Assembly: GCF_003003215.1 (NCBI RefSeq)
Contig: NZ_PVUF01000004.1
Location: 310,001 to 374,000, forward strand
Origin: Tritonibacter scottomollicae
GTDB lineage: Bacteria; Pseudomonadota; Alphaproteobacteria; Rhodobacterales; Rhodobacteraceae
Length of the DNA: 64,000 nucleotides
Direction: 5' to 3'
This document shows positions 26,759 through 36,171 of the stretch, piece after piece. The notes under the pieces are model-generated. The model searched no databases. It saw nothing but the letters and a program-made list of their open reading frames with translations, and was not told the origin of the DNA. A program made the position numbers and the translations under genes. The first letter of the stretch is position 1; each line of letters begins with the position of its first letter.

Positions 26759-27792
26759 GCGCTGTAGGTCCTCGCATAGCGGTTGCCAAGCGAGGTCAGC
26801 ACCTCGTAGCCGATGGTATCGGCGGCATTGGCCAGCACATCTACCGTTTGCGCCTCATTCATCAGGCTCAGGTAAGGCGGCACCTCGTTGAGCTCGGTGA
26901 CGTCGACGGTGATCAGATCCATCGAGATACGGCCCACCACGGGACAGGGGGTGGAACCCGCATAGGCCATGATGCCCTGTCGCTGAAAGGCGCGGTGCAG
27001 ACCGTCGGCGTATCCGGCGGCCAGCGTGGCGATGCGGGTGTCGCGCTGTGCGATCCAGGTGTTGCCGTAGCCGACGCTTTCGCCGGGGGCGAGGTCGCGG
27101 GTCTGGATCACCGGCACTTCCAGCTCGACCACCGGCAGCGCGTCACTATAGGGCGCACCGCCATAAAGGCCGATGCCTGGGCGGCAGAGGTCAAAGTGAT
27201 AATCGCGGCCCAAGAGCAGCCCGCCGGTGGCGGCGAGAGAACGGGGCAGGTTCAGCCCCTCGGTCATCTCGATGAAGTTCTTGAGCTGATAGGGGTTCAT
27301 GCCGTGGCCGGGCTCGTCCGAACAGGCCAGATGCGACATCAAGAGGACCGGGTTTTGATCCAGCGCGATATCGCGCACCGCCATCCATTCAGCGGCCTCC
27401 ATACCCAGCCGGTTCATGCCGCTGTCGAGCTGCACGCCAAAGGGATGGCCCGGAAGCGCCTCGAAATGGCGCAGCATCTGGTCCAGCGAGTTGAGCATCG
27501 GCGTCAGCTGAAAGTCCCGCAGCAGCTTGGCGTCGCCCTCCATATGGCCGGAAAACACCGAGATCCCCGGACCGGGGCCTATCGCGCGGCGCAGGGCGAT
27601 GCCTTCCTCCGCGATGGCGACAAAGAAGTTGCGGGCCCCAGCCTGTGCCAGCGCCTTGCCGACGCGGCCTGCTTCGAGACCATAGCCATTCGCCTTGACC
27701 ACCGCTGCGGTCTCGCAGCCGGTCTTGGCATCCAGATTGCGCCAGTTGATCGCAAGCGCATCCAGGTTGATTTTCAAACGTGCCGTACTCAT
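26755..27792 (-). CDS. alr: Alanine racemase
   Basis: Alr is the PLP enzyme that makes D-alanine for peptidoglycan. The 345-residue protein has the PLP lysine in [12 protein letters not shown] (about Lys33). The catalytic tyrosine region is around [12 protein letters not shown], and the C-terminal [13 protein letters not shown] motif is present. The length fits the family. A dispersed intergenic element lies between dnaB and this gene. Downstream it overlaps mlaE, linking wall and lipid functions in one unit. Confidence 0.94.
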   Translation of the reverse strand: MSTARLKINLDALAINWRNLDAKTGCETAAVVKANGYGLEAGRVGKALAQAGARNFFVAIAEEGIALRRAIGPGPGISVFSGHMEGDAKLLRDFQLTPMLNSLDQMLRHFEALPGHPFGVQLDSGMNRLGMEAAEWMAVRDIALDQNPVLLMSHLACSDEPGHGMNPYQLKNFIEMTEGLNLPRSLAATGGLLLGRDYHFDLCRPGIGLYGGAPYSDALPVVELEVPVIQTRDLAPGESVGYGNTWIAQRDTRIATLAAGYADGLHRAFQRQGIMAYAGSTPCPVVGRISMDLITVDVTELNEVPPYLSLMNEAQTVDVLANAADTIGYEVLTSLGNRYARTYSA

Positions 27793-27886
27793 GCGTCGTT
27801 CATGACATGGAGGCCACCGGGGTCAAGGGGGAAACCGCAGCGGTGTGGCTTTGGGCGGGCTGTTGCGCTGTGTTTGCGGGCGCGGA

Positions 27887-27942
27887 GGGGGCGCTGCCCC
27901 CGGCCCGATGGGCCTCCCCCGAGATATTTTTGAAAAGATGAA
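27887..27942 (+). repeat. Dispersed intergenic element, copy A
   Basis: GGGGGC-GCT-GCCCCC (27887-27901), then a GGCCC-N3-GGGCC hairpin, then CCCCCGAGATATTTTTGAAAAGATGAA, broken here only by description (27916-27942). The same ATATTT...AAGATGAA core recurs in four other gaps. It lies between dnaB and alr. Confidence 0.7.
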
Positions 27943-27975
27943 GGGGAGGGCAGAGGCCCCGGAGCGGCCTTGCGC

Positions 27976-29493
27976 TCAGTAGCCGTCGGGCTGCTGTTGC
28001 CAGGATTTGGCAAGGTTGCCGAAGCGGGTGAACTGCGCCTCGAACGACAACTCCACCGTGCCGATGGGGCCGTGACGCTGTTTGCCGACGATGACTTCGG
28101 CCTTGGCGTGCAGGCGCTCCATCGCTTGTTTCCACTCTTCCATCTTGTCGAGTTCGTGATCGCCGGGCTTTTCGCGTTCCTTGTAGTATTCCTCGCGGAA
28201 CACGAACATCACCACGTCCGCATCCTGTTCGATCGAGCCCGATTCCCGCAGGTCCGAAAGCTGCGGGCGTTTATCGTCGCGGCTTTCCACCTGACGCGAC
28301 AGCTGCGAGAGGGCGACCACGGGGATGTTCAGCTCCTTGGCGATGGCTTTCATGCCCATGGAGATCTCGGCAATCTCGTTTACCCGGTTTTCGGCCATGC
28401 CGCGGCAGAGCTGCAGATAGTCGATCACCAGAAGGTCAAGCCCATGGGTCCGCTTCAGGCGCCGGGCGCGGGCGGCCAACTGCGAGATCGGGATCGCTGG
28501 CGTGTCGTCGATGAAGAGCGGGCAGCTTTCGAGGTCCTTGGCGGCCTGCACGAAGCGGCGGAACTCCTCTTCGGTCATGTCACCCTGACGGATCTTGTGG
28601 CTGGAGATTTCCGAGGCTTCGGCGAGGATCCGGCCTGCCAGCTGTTCGGCTGACATCTCCAGGCTGAAGAAGCCGACGACGCCGCCATCGAGTGCGCCTT
28701 CGCTGCCATCCGGTTTCAGCCCGCGTTTATAAGCCTTGGCGACATTGAAGGCGATGTTGGTGGCGAGCGAGGTTTTCCCCATCGAGGGACGTCCGGCAAG
28801 GATCAGCAGGTCCGAGGGGTGCAGGCCACCAAGCTGCTTGTCGAGATCATCCAGCCCGGTGGAGATCCCGGCCATGCCGCCGCCGCGCTGATAGGCCTCG
28901 TTGGTGACATTCACCGCCTCGGTCACCGCGCGCAAGAAGGATTTGAAGCCCTGTTCGGTCTGGCCCTGTTCGGCCAGCGAATAGAGCTGCTGTTCCGCCT
29001 CAACGATCTGTTCCTTGGGTTCCGAGGCGACATCGACCCGGCGTGCCTTGTCGGCGATGGTCTGGCCGAGGGCAATCAGCTCGCGCCGGATCGCCAGATC
29101 ATAGATCATCTGCGCATAGTCGCGCACCGCAAAGGCCGAGATCGAGGCCGAGGCCAGTTTGGCCAGATAGGCCGGCCCACCCAGTTCGCGCAGCCCTTGG
29201 TCGTCCTCCATGAAGGCCTTGAGCGTCACCGGCGAGGCCAGCGCGTTCTTGGAAATCCGCGCCGCCGCCACCTCGTAGATCCGGGCGTGCACGGGATCGT
29301 AGAAATGCGAGGAATTGATGATCGAGGCGACCTTGTCGTAGACGTCATTGTTGGTGAGAATTGCCCCCAGCAACTGCTGTTCCGCCTCGACGGAGTGGGG
29401 CAATTCCGATGCCTGTGCTTCACCTGCCGTGCCGCTGGAGTCTGGTGACGCGGGCGGCTGTGGATCGCCGTTAAAGGAGGTGATCTCGTTCAT
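27976..29493 (-). CDS. dnaB: Replicative DNA helicase
   Basis: DnaB is the hexameric helicase that unwinds DNA at the replication fork. The 505-residue protein has the N-terminal primase-interaction domain (HSVEAEQQLLGAIL, about residues 33-46). The RecA-like ATPase has Walker A GRPSMGKTSLATNI and the FFSLEMSAEQLAGRIL motif. Walker B is LLVIDYLQL, with SRQVESRDDKRPQLSDLRES further on. The first 30 residues are an extra, glycine/proline-rich stretch. A 252-base gap upstream holds the pyrE terminator. Confidence 0.96.
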   Translation of the reverse strand: MNEITSFNGDPQPPASPDSSGTAGEAQASELPHSVEAEQQLLGAILTNNDVYDKVASIINSSHFYDPVHARIYEVAAARISKNALASPVTLKAFMEDDQGLRELGGPAYLAKLASASISAFAVRDYAQMIYDLAIRRELIALGQTIADKARRVDVASEPKEQIVEAEQQLYSLAEQGQTEQGFKSFLRAVTEAVNVTNEAYQRGGGMAGISTGLDDLDKQLGGLHPSDLLILAGRPSMGKTSLATNIAFNVAKAYKRGLKPDGSEGALDGGVVGFFSLEMSAEQLAGRILAEASEISSHKIRQGDMTEEEFRRFVQAAKDLESCPLFIDDTPAIPISQLAARARRLKRTHGLDLLVIDYLQLCRGMAENRVNEIAEISMGMKAIAKELNIPVVALSQLSRQVESRDDKRPQLSDLRESGSIEQDADVVMFVFREEYYKEREKPGDHELDKMEEWKQAMERLHAKAEVIVGKQRHGPIGTVELSFEAQFTRFGNLAKSWQQQPDGY

Positions 29494-29676
29494 GTCTGCT
29501 CTCTTGTGATAGGCTCGTGTTCTACGCTGGAACCGGACCTGATTTCCATCTGGAAATCCCTGTGGATGAATTGAGGATAACCGCAGAGACGGATGTGGGC
29601 AATTTTTCGAAACGTCGGATTATGCCTCAACAGCTTCTTCATATGGTGTGCGGTTGGGGTGGCAGCCACATGATAT

Positions 29677-29711
29677 GGAAAAGGCCGCTCCGATTCGGGG
29701 CGGCCTTTTCC
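29677..29711 (-). terminator. Rho-independent terminator of pyrE
   Basis: A 15-bp stem (29677-29691 with 29697-29711, one G-T pair, loop GATTC) contains A-run and T-run arms on both sides. It lies 35 bases after the pyrE stop and could work on either strand. Confidence 0.85.
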
Positions 29712-29745
29712 ACAGAAATCCGTAGCCTTGGGGGTGAAGTTTTCC

Positions 29746-30426
29746 TCAGGCTTTCTTGTTTGCGTCCTGCCAGCCGCGCGGATCGCGCAGGAATTTCTCT
29801 ACTTCATCAAGGGTTTGTGTGCTGAAGCTCGCTTGCGCGCGGGCCTCTGCCAACACATCCCACCAGGTGCACAGGTGGTGCAGTTCGACGCCGTGATCGC
29901 CCAGCGTCTTGGTGGTTTCGGGGAAGATGTCATAGTAGAAGATCACCGCCGTGTGGCCGCAGGTGGCGCCGGTCTCGCGGATTGCATCCACGAAGGACAG
30001 TTTGGAGCCGCCGTCCGTGGTCAGGTCCTCTACCAGCAGCACCCGTTCGCCCTCGCTCATTGCGCCTTCGATGCGGGCATTCTTGCCGTAGCCCTTTGGC
30101 TTCTTGCGCACATAGGTCATCGGCAGGGCGAGACGTTCTGCTACCAAGGCGGCAAAGGGAATGCCTGCGGTTTCGCCGCCAGCGATATTGTCAAACGCCT
30201 CGAAACCGGCGTTGCGCATCACTGTGACGGCCATGAAATCCATCAATGTGGAGCGGATGCGCGGGAAGGAGATCAGCTTGCGACAGTCGATGTAGCTCGG
30301 CGAGGGCAGGCCGGAGGCCAGCGTGTAGGGCTCATCGGTGTTGAAGTTCACCGCGCCGATTTCCAGCAGCATCCGGGCGGAGAGGCGGGCGATTTCTTCG
30401 GGTGACGGGTAGGAGGAGGGGATCAT
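29746..30426 (-). CDS. pyrE: Orotate phosphoribosyltransferase
   Basis: PyrE joins orotate to PRPP, forming OMP in pyrimidine synthesis. The 226-residue protein has the PRPP-binding motif [14 protein letters not shown] (about residues 116-129). The orotate-side [14 protein letters not shown] segment precedes it. The start at 30426 is set by a GAAGGA site seven bases upstream. It is directly downstream of pyrC, with the gap carrying one copy of a dispersed element, and ends at a strong terminator. Confidence 0.95.
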   Translation of the reverse strand: MIPSSYPSPEEIARLSARMLLEIGAVNFNTDEPYTLASGLPSPSYIDCRKLISFPRIRSTLMDFMAVTVMRNAGFEAFDNIAGGETAGIPFAALVAERLALPMTYVRKKPKGYGKNARIEGAMSEGERVLLVEDLTTDGGSKLSFVDAIRETGATCGHTAVIFYYDIFPETTKTLGDHGVELHHLCTWWDVLAEARAQASFSTQTLDEVEKFLRDPRGWQDANKKA

Positions 30427-30461
30427 GGCGTATCCTTCGAGAGCAGAGTGCCAGAGGCGCG

Positions 30462-30502
30462 GGCGGGAGCCTCCGGCGGGGATATTTATCAAGAAGATGA
30501 AA
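30462..30502 (+). repeat. Dispersed intergenic element, copy B
   Basis: GGGAGCCTCCGGCGGGG is followed by ATATTTATCAAGAAGATGAA. It lies between pyrC and pyrE and overlaps neither reading frame. This is the most diverged copy in the GC part. Confidence 0.55.
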
Positions 30503-31543
30503 TCAGGCGACGGTCCAATGCACCGCAAAGCCGGGATCAAAGACGGTGACCGGGCCGTCCGGCGTGTCGACCTGTTCCGGGAAAGCGACGGGGGCGCCCT
30601 GTTTCGTCAGGGTGATCTGGCTGTCGTTTTCCGGCAGGCGATAGAAGGCGGGGCCGTTCTTTGAGGCAAACCCTTCGAGCTGCTCCAGCGCGCCGTCTTC
30701 TTCGAACACATGGGCCAGCAGCGCCATGGTGTTGGTGGCGGTGAAACAGCCCGCGCAGCCGCAGGTCTGCAGCTTATTGGCATCCGTGTGCGGCGCCGAG
30801 TCGGTGCCCAGGAAGAACCGTGCATCGCCGGAGGTGGCGGCCTGGCGCAGGGCGACGCGGTGCTCTTCGCGCTTGGCGACGGGCAGGCAGTAGTAATGCG
30901 GCTTGATCCCGCCCACCAGGATATGATTGCGGTTGATGATCAGGTGATGCGTGGTGATCGTCGCGCCGAGGTCCGTCTCCTGCGAGTGGACGTAATCAAC
31001 GGCATTCTTGGTGGTGATATGCTCCATCACCACGCGCAGGCCCGGGGTGGCGCGGCGGACCGGGTCCAGAACCCGGTCGATGAACACCGCTTCACGGTCA
31101 AAGATGTCGATGTCGTGGTCGGTGACCTCACCATGGGTGCAAAGCGGCAGACCGATCTCTGCCATCTTCTCCAGCACCGGGCGCACCTTATCGAAATTGG
31201 TGACTCCGGAGGCGGAGTTGGTGGTGGCCCCGGCCGGGTAGAGCTTCACGGCCTTGACCAGACCGGAAGCATGGGCGGCGGCCACATCCTGCGGGTCGGT
31301 ATCCTCGGTAAGGTAGAGCGTCATCAGGGGTTCAAACATCATGCCTTCGGGCAATGCCGCGAGGATACGGTCGCGGTAGGCGGCGGCCTGCGCGCCGGTG
31401 ACAACCGGCGGCACGAGGTTGGGCATGATGATGGCGCGGCCAAAATGGCGGGCTGTTTCCGGCAGCACCGCGCGCAGCATGTCGCCATCGCGCAGGTGCA
31501 GGTGCCAGTCGTCGGGGCGGGTGATCGTCAGGCTCTGGGTCAT
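30503..31543 (-). CDS. pyrC: Dihydroorotase
   Basis: PyrC closes carbamoyl-aspartate to dihydroorotate. The 346-residue protein is of the E. coli PyrC class (348 residues). The metal motif HLHLRDG is near residue 15. A lysine region, [15 protein letters not shown], lies at about 140-155, and later come [14 protein letters not shown] and FLGTDSAPH. It lies 76 bases upstream of pyrE, so the two pyrimidine genes probably share a transcript. Confidence 0.96.
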   Translation of the reverse strand: MTQSLTITRPDDWHLHLRDGDMLRAVLPETARHFGRAIIMPNLVPPVVTGAQAAAYRDRILAALPEGMMFEPLMTLYLTEDTDPQDVAAAHASGLVKAVKLYPAGATTNSASGVTNFDKVRPVLEKMAEIGLPLCTHGEVTDHDIDIFDREAVFIDRVLDPVRRATPGLRVVMEHITTKNAVDYVHSQETDLGATITTHHLIINRNHILVGGIKPHYYCLPVAKREEHRVALRQAATSGDARFFLGTDSAPHTDANKLQTCGCAGCFTATNTMALLAHVFEEDGALEQLEGFASKNGPAFYRLPENDSQITLTKQGAPVAFPEQVDTPDGPVTVFDPGFAVHWTVA

Positions 31544-31585
31544 GGCGCAGGCGTTAGCACAGCGCCATGAGCTTGGGAAGGCGGG

Positions 31586-32581
31586 TTAATGCCCGCTGTC
31601 GGTCTGGGACTTTTCCTGAGGCAGTACCGTGCCGGGGGGCAGGCGGAACTCGCCCTCCGCGCCGCGGCGTTCCAGATCGCGCAGGCGGCGGCGAAAGCGC
31701 GGCATTCGGCGGCGATCATTGACGTTCCGACACAGAAGCACGTTCAGATAGGGACGTTCGAGGTAGTCGAGCCGGTTCAGCACATTGCGCAGATAGACAT
31801 TATTGTCGCGCCGCGCGCGTGCCAGCCGGTGGAAGGACTGGGCCGTCAGACGTCCGCTGCCCGCCAGGGACATGATCCGATAGAGGATCTCCATCTCAAT
31901 CAGCCGGGTCTGGATCGCATCGCCCATGCAGGGCATGCGCAGGCGGGTCACGTTGGGACGCGCAAACAATGCGGCATGCATCGCGTCCAGTGACTGATAG
32001 GGGTCAAAGATCACAAAGGCCTGATCGGCGGCATCCAGCATATCCGGGGCATAGCCGTAGCGGTCCGTGAAGGAGGTGCGGCGCATCTCGACAAAGCGGT
32101 CGTCCCATTCGGTCATACGCGGGTCCAGCGTGGCCTGCGGCTGAATGGCCACCACCGTGGCACCGGGGGCGGCAACGGAAAACGCCGCCGCCGCGTAGCC
32201 ACAGGGGCCCGCGCCGTAGAAGACCACATTGTCGAATTCTTCAAAGAAGCCATCGTCGATCAATTGATCGAAGAAGCCATAGATGCGGGCTTCGCGGAAC
32301 CAGGTGTCACCATCGGATATTAGGCACAGATGGGACCAGCCCAGATTCTTGACCAGATCAAAACCAAGCGGCTGCGCAGTCTCGGAGAAACTCTCGATGC
32401 CCTGACGGCTCTCGAACGTCACCAGCAGGGTGTTGCCCTGATCAATGAACGTGGCAAAATGCCGATCCCCGAGCGGCTGATACATGCCGTTTTCCTCGGC
32501 CATCTCCGCCAGACGCGCCTGCCATTCGGCGGGCTTCAACCCGGAGAGGTCTTGCTCGAGGATATCTGTGTCGTCTTGCAT
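31586..32581 (-). CDS. Unknown protein with alpha/beta-hydrolase-like segment
   Basis: I do not recognise a named family with certainty for this 331-residue protein. The central segment NVVFYGAGPCGYAAAAFSVA resembles the nucleophile elbow found in esterase-like proteins next to sugar genes. The serine of G-x-S-x-G is replaced there (G-A-G-P-C-G), so catalysis is doubtful. The C-terminal 90 residues are very arginine-rich (DRRRMPRFRRRLRDLERR). It lacks every cysteine motif of PAPS reductase. AGGTGG supports the ATG at 32581. It borders the glycosyltransferase/sulfotransferase block and may belong to it. Confidence 0.6.
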   Translation of the reverse strand: MQDDTDILEQDLSGLKPAEWQARLAEMAEENGMYQPLGDRHFATFIDQGNTLLVTFESRQGIESFSETAQPLGFDLVKNLGWSHLCLISDGDTWFREARIYGFFDQLIDDGFFEEFDNVVFYGAGPCGYAAAAFSVAAPGATVVAIQPQATLDPRMTEWDDRFVEMRRTSFTDRYGYAPDMLDAADQAFVIFDPYQSLDAMHAALFARPNVTRLRMPCMGDAIQTRLIEMEILYRIMSLAGSGRLTAQSFHRLARARRDNNVYLRNVLNRLDYLERPYLNVLLCRNVNDRRRMPRFRRRLRDLERRGAEGEFRLPPGTVLPQEKSQTDSGH

Positions 32582-32707
32582 ACGCGCCACCTGCCACCCG
32601 TTTGTCGGCTTTGTTCACCGACAGAAGTAGGCGCAGATTGAGGCTAAATTTAGAAAAAGCTTGGCCCAATTGTCGACGATTGTTGCCAAGCCGGGGGTAA
32701 ATGATGC

Positions 32708-33805
32708 TCAGCTGTCGTCCTTGGGGGGAGATTTTCCGCTGTCATTGCTGCCGCCCGCCTGTGCTGCGCGTCGTCCCAACATGGCAAACCCTGCCAGCGT
32801 GCGTCCCGTGACCTGGTTGATGGGGCGCGACTGCGGCGTCATCATCAAGCGGCCAAACAGGGCGCGATAGGGTTCCGCGCGCATCAGCTCCATAAAGCGG
32901 TCCTTGCGCCATTGCACCGCGCGGTCATGCAGCTTTGTCAGAGTCGCGTCCTCCAGGAACATCTCCAGGATGGCGTCGCGGGCCGGGCGGTATCGGCTGA
33001 TCGAGGTGTCTTCTTCGGTGTTGAAGTTGCGTTCCACCCAGTAGTCGATATCCAGCAGATCATCCGAGTGGACCGCGCGACCGCGATCCGCCTTGAGCAC
33101 ATAGCTCTCCATCGCGCCAAGCGGATAGTGGTTGAGCTGCGCCAGCCGGTAATTGTCCTGCCCGTAGTTGGAAAACACCCGTTTGGTTTTGAAATCCCCC
33201 ATCAGCTCCCGTCCGACGCAGTCGAACCAGCGATAGTGGTCCAGCGCGTCGTCGTCCTTTACGCTGCGGGGGCGATGGATGCCGATCTTGCGGTAGACGC
33301 CGGAGTTGCGAAACAGGGTCTTGAACATCGACGCGCGCCACGGCCAGTGCATCACCGCAGGGGCGGCGCGGGTAAAGCGGTCGGTGACGCGCTCACCCTG
33401 ATAGCGGACCTGATCCGCATTGCCGAACAGCCGCCAGGTGAGCGTGATCGCGTCGGCCTGCGGCAGCGCCTCCAGCAGATCGCTGATCTGGCCCTTGCCC
33501 GCGTGGATGTTGACGAACTCGTCGATATCCAGCGCCATGATCCAGTCGGCACGTTTGGTCAGCCGGTGCTTGTCGGCACGTTTCATGGCGGTGAATTGGA
33601 TACCGCCCTTGTCAAAGGGGCCGGTGTTTTCCACATGCGCGAGGTGGCCCAGCTCGTCCAGCCGATCCAGCATCGCCACGGTCTGATCGTCGCAATCGTT
33701 GGATAAGACGAGGAAATCCGTAAACCCCACCGCCTTGTGATGCGCCAGCCATTCCAGCAGATAGGCGGCCTCGTTGCGGACGGTCAAAACAGCCAACGTG
33801 CGCAT
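32708..33805 (-). CDS. Glycosyltransferase family 2-like protein
   Basis: This 365-residue protein has a GT-A type N-terminal fold of the Glyco_tranf_2_4 class. It starts RTLAVLTVRNEAAYLLEWLAHH, then FLVLSNDCDDQT, and has the metal motif DIDEF at residues 93-97. Further conserved stretches are TWRLFGNAD, GIHRPRS and QLNHYPLGAMESYVLK, shared with the two glycosyltransferases upstream. It starts three bases after the previous stop region (TGATGATG), so it is coupled to the fused gene. The C-terminal tail is low-complexity. It probably adds a sugar to a surface glycan. Confidence 0.85.
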   Translation of the reverse strand: MRTLAVLTVRNEAAYLLEWLAHHKAVGFTDFLVLSNDCDDQTVAMLDRLDELGHLAHVENTGPFDKGGIQFTAMKRADKHRLTKRADWIMALDIDEFVNIHAGKGQISDLLEALPQADAITLTWRLFGNADQVRYQGERVTDRFTRAAPAVMHWPWRASMFKTLFRNSGVYRKIGIHRPRSVKDDDALDHYRWFDCVGRELMGDFKTKRVFSNYGQDNYRLAQLNHYPLGAMESYVLKADRGRAVHSDDLLDIDYWVERNFNTEEDTSISRYRPARDAILEMFLEDATLTKLHDRAVQWRKDRFMELMRAEPYRALFGRLMMTPQSRPINQVTGRTLAGFAMLGRRAAQAGGSNDSGKSPPKDDS

Positions 33806-33807
33806 CA

Positions 33808-36171
33808 TCAGCTCTCCAGGTCCAGCGAGAGCGCCCAGGCCACGCGTTCGGTTGCGGTGATGTCGATCTCCAGCGCCTGACGATAAAGCTCTTCGAACTC
33901 CGGCACCTGATGCAGGTCTGCGGCTTTTGCGCGGTGCCAAGCCAATCCGGCCTCATGCAGATCACGCAGGGTCTTGTCCTCCAGCAGCCGCGCCAGTTCC
34001 GCCTGCATCCTCGGCAGGTTGCGCTGAATGGTGACATCACGATGGTCGTTCCAGTCCATGCGGATCCAGTAGTTGAGCCCGATCGAGCGATCCACATGCA
34101 GCGCCCGGCCGCGCTGGCGTTTGACCAGGAAACTCTCGGCCGAGCGCAGCGCATAGTGGTTCAGTTGCAGCAGGTCATAGCCGATGGATTTTTTCGAGCT
34201 GCGCCAGCCGTTGTCCGCCACCTCCTGCGTCATGTCCTGACCGGAGCCATTGACCCATTTCACCTGCGCGCGCTTGTCCTCTTCCAGCTTGTTGGGCCGG
34301 TGACAGGAGATTTTCTTATAGGCGCCAATGGGTTTGAACATGGTCTTGAAGCCCCAGACCGTATGCGGCTTGGGGCAGAACTTCGGCGCGCAATGATCGA
34401 ACTGCGCGATCACCGGACGGTCATTGAGGGTGGTGACGCCATTGTGGCCGAACAACCGCCATGTCATCGCGACATTGGTGGCGTCCGGCACATGGTCAAA
34501 GAAATCCGCCAATGTGCCATTGCCGCAGCGCACGTTCATGAACTCATCCACATCGATATGGATCACCCAGTCCGCCTGTTTGATGACCGGCTCTTTCAGC
34601 GACTGATTGAGCGCATATTGCTGGGGGGAGTTGCCCTTCCAGTTGTCGTTGTTGCGGTGCTGCAGGATGCCGAGCGCCTGCAGGCGGTCCAGCAGCTCCG
34701 AGGTGCCGTCGCTGCAGCCGTTGGTGTAGATCAGGAAATGATCCACCCCAATCATGCGGTGATAGGCCACCCATTCGAGGATATAGGGCGCCTCATCCTT
34801 CATGCAGCCAACGATGACATTGCCGCTCTGCCCTTTTGGGAGTTTGCGCGGGGCCACCTCCGTATAGGGGGGCATTTGCGCCGTCTCGTCCACCTGACCA
34901 AGGCGATCATGCGGTTTGAACGAAGAGCCCTGCAACATCGCGAAGTTCTTCAGTGCCAGTGGGGGCAACAACCGGCGCCCCTTGGCCGAGGGGGCGGCAC
35001 CCGCTGCGCTGTCCTGCGCCGCGCGAGCGCTCTGGTGCGCCAGAAGATCACCCTCGCGTGCGGCGCGTTCCTCCGCTGTTGCCTTCTCGATCCGGTGCAG
35101 GAAGGCCAGCAGGTATTGCGAGGCGCGAAACCCCATTTGCGGGTCGGCCTCCACCCAATCCTCGGTCGAGGCGGCGACCTCGAACACGTCTGGCGACAGG
35201 TCCGGATGGACGGCGCAGAGCCGCGCATTGTCCGCCGCAAAAAACCGCGTCACTGCGCCCAGTCGCGCAGGATCGATGGGCGGGCCGTCCACATGCAGGT
35301 CCTGGATCATCTGCCGCCACAGCTTGCGCGGCAGGATGTGATTGCCCTGCGCCAGCAGTTTCAGCAGCAGCGCGTTGAACTGTCGTCCGCGCGTCAGCCA
35401 GGCGGCAGAGGCCGGCGGCGATGGTTTCGCCGGGGCGGCGCGGCCAATCTGCCCTTCGATGTCAAAGGCGGCGCAGATCTCGTCCGTCACCTCGGCACTG
35501 TCGAACAGCGCCGCGTCATAGCTGCGAAAGGCCACGGAGCCGGGGCCAAAGACCTCTTCCCAGACCGTCTGCAACGCCTGATAATCGAGCCAGTAGGGGG
35601 CGCCCTGGGTTTCCTCGAACTGGCCGGCCTGCGGGTCCACTGGCGGCAGCGTGTCCAGTGCCGCCGCCCACCAGCTGTCTTCCCGCGTCAGTTCCACTTC
35701 GCGCGCCAGACCGTTTGCGCGGCCCTCCTGAACCTGCTCGGCAAAGACCTCGGGCAACAGGCGCGCCTGTGCCTCCAGATGCGCAACAATGCGAATGTCG
35801 TCCGACAGCGGCACGAGCAACGCCTTCAACCGCGCCAGTTCGCTCGGGCGCGACAGCTGCGTGCCAAGCTGATAGGCGCTCAGGATCAGCGTATGCGGGG
35901 CGTGCTTTGCCACATCCGTGCGCAGGGCCTCCATCAGCCCCTCGCGCAGCTCGGCCTGTTTGGCCGCCCCGATAAAGCCCCGGTTGTAGCGCAGGGGATC
36001 CACGTGATCCGGATCGGTGACGGCCATGAAAAGGCGGGTGTGGTTCTTTGGGCCTGCAGCACGTGGCACCATCACGCCCCGGCTCATCAAGAGGTCGCGC
36101 TTGTCGGCCAGAACGGCCTGCAACCGTTCACTGGCCGCTCTGTGAACACCAATATGCAAGTAGATCCGCAT
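33808..36171 (-). CDS. Fusion: degenerate sulfotransferase-like domain plus glycosyltransferase 2
   Basis: The 787-residue protein has two parts. Residues 1-240 begin MRIYLHIGVHRAASERLQ, placed like the phosphosulfate-binding loop of sulfotransferases (H-I-G-x-x-K-T-G-T-T). The lysine and TGTT are changed, so PAPS binding is doubtful. Residues 450-787 are a glycosyltransferase of the Glyco_tranf_2_4 type, with GCMKDEAPYILEWVAYHRMIG and the DVDEF motif at 540-544. A proline/alanine-rich linker lies between. Its start overlaps the sulfotransferase stop by one base (TGATG) and its stop touches the next gene. Such coupling suggests one complex or pathway for a sulfated or otherwise modified glycan. 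Confidence 0.8.
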   Translation of the reverse strand: MRIYLHIGVHRAASERLQAVLADKRDLLMSRGVMVPRAAGPKNHTRLFMAVTDPDHVDPLRYNRGFIGAAKQAELREGLMEALRTDVAKHAPHTLILSAYQLGTQLSRPSELARLKALLVPLSDDIRIVAHLEAQARLLPEVFAEQVQEGRANGLAREVELTREDSWWAAALDTLPPVDPQAGQFEETQGAPYWLDYQALQTVWEEVFGPGSVAFRSYDAALFDSAEVTDEICAAFDIEGQIGRAAPAKPSPPASAAWLTRGRQFNALLLKLLAQGNHILPRKLWRQMIQDLHVDGPPIDPARLGAVTRFFAADNARLCAVHPDLSPDVFEVAASTEDWVEADPQMGFRASQYLLAFLHRIEKATAEERAAREGDLLAHQSARAAQDSAAGAAPSAKGRRLLPPLALKNFAMLQGSSFKPHDRLGQVDETAQMPPYTEVAPRKLPKGQSGNVIVGCMKDEAPYILEWVAYHRMIGVDHFLIYTNGCSDGTSELLDRLQALGILQHRNNDNWKGNSPQQYALNQSLKEPVIKQADWVIHIDVDEFMNVRCGNGTLADFFDHVPDATNVAMTWRLFGHNGVTTLNDRPVIAQFDHCAPKFCPKPHTVWGFKTMFKPIGAYKKISCHRPNKLEEDKRAQVKWVNGSGQDMTQEVADNGWRSSKKSIGYDLLQLNHYALRSAESFLVKRQRGRALHVDRSIGLNYWIRMDWNDHRDVTIQRNLPRMQAELARLLEDKTLRDLHEAGLAWHRAKAADLHQVPEFEELYRQALEIDITATERVAWALSLDLES

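Noticed and set aside
31586-32581. Naming this gene phosphoadenosine phosphosulfate reductase
   Set aside because: It has no CC, CxxC or ECGIH motif. The true reductase is at 50667-51428 and has them all.
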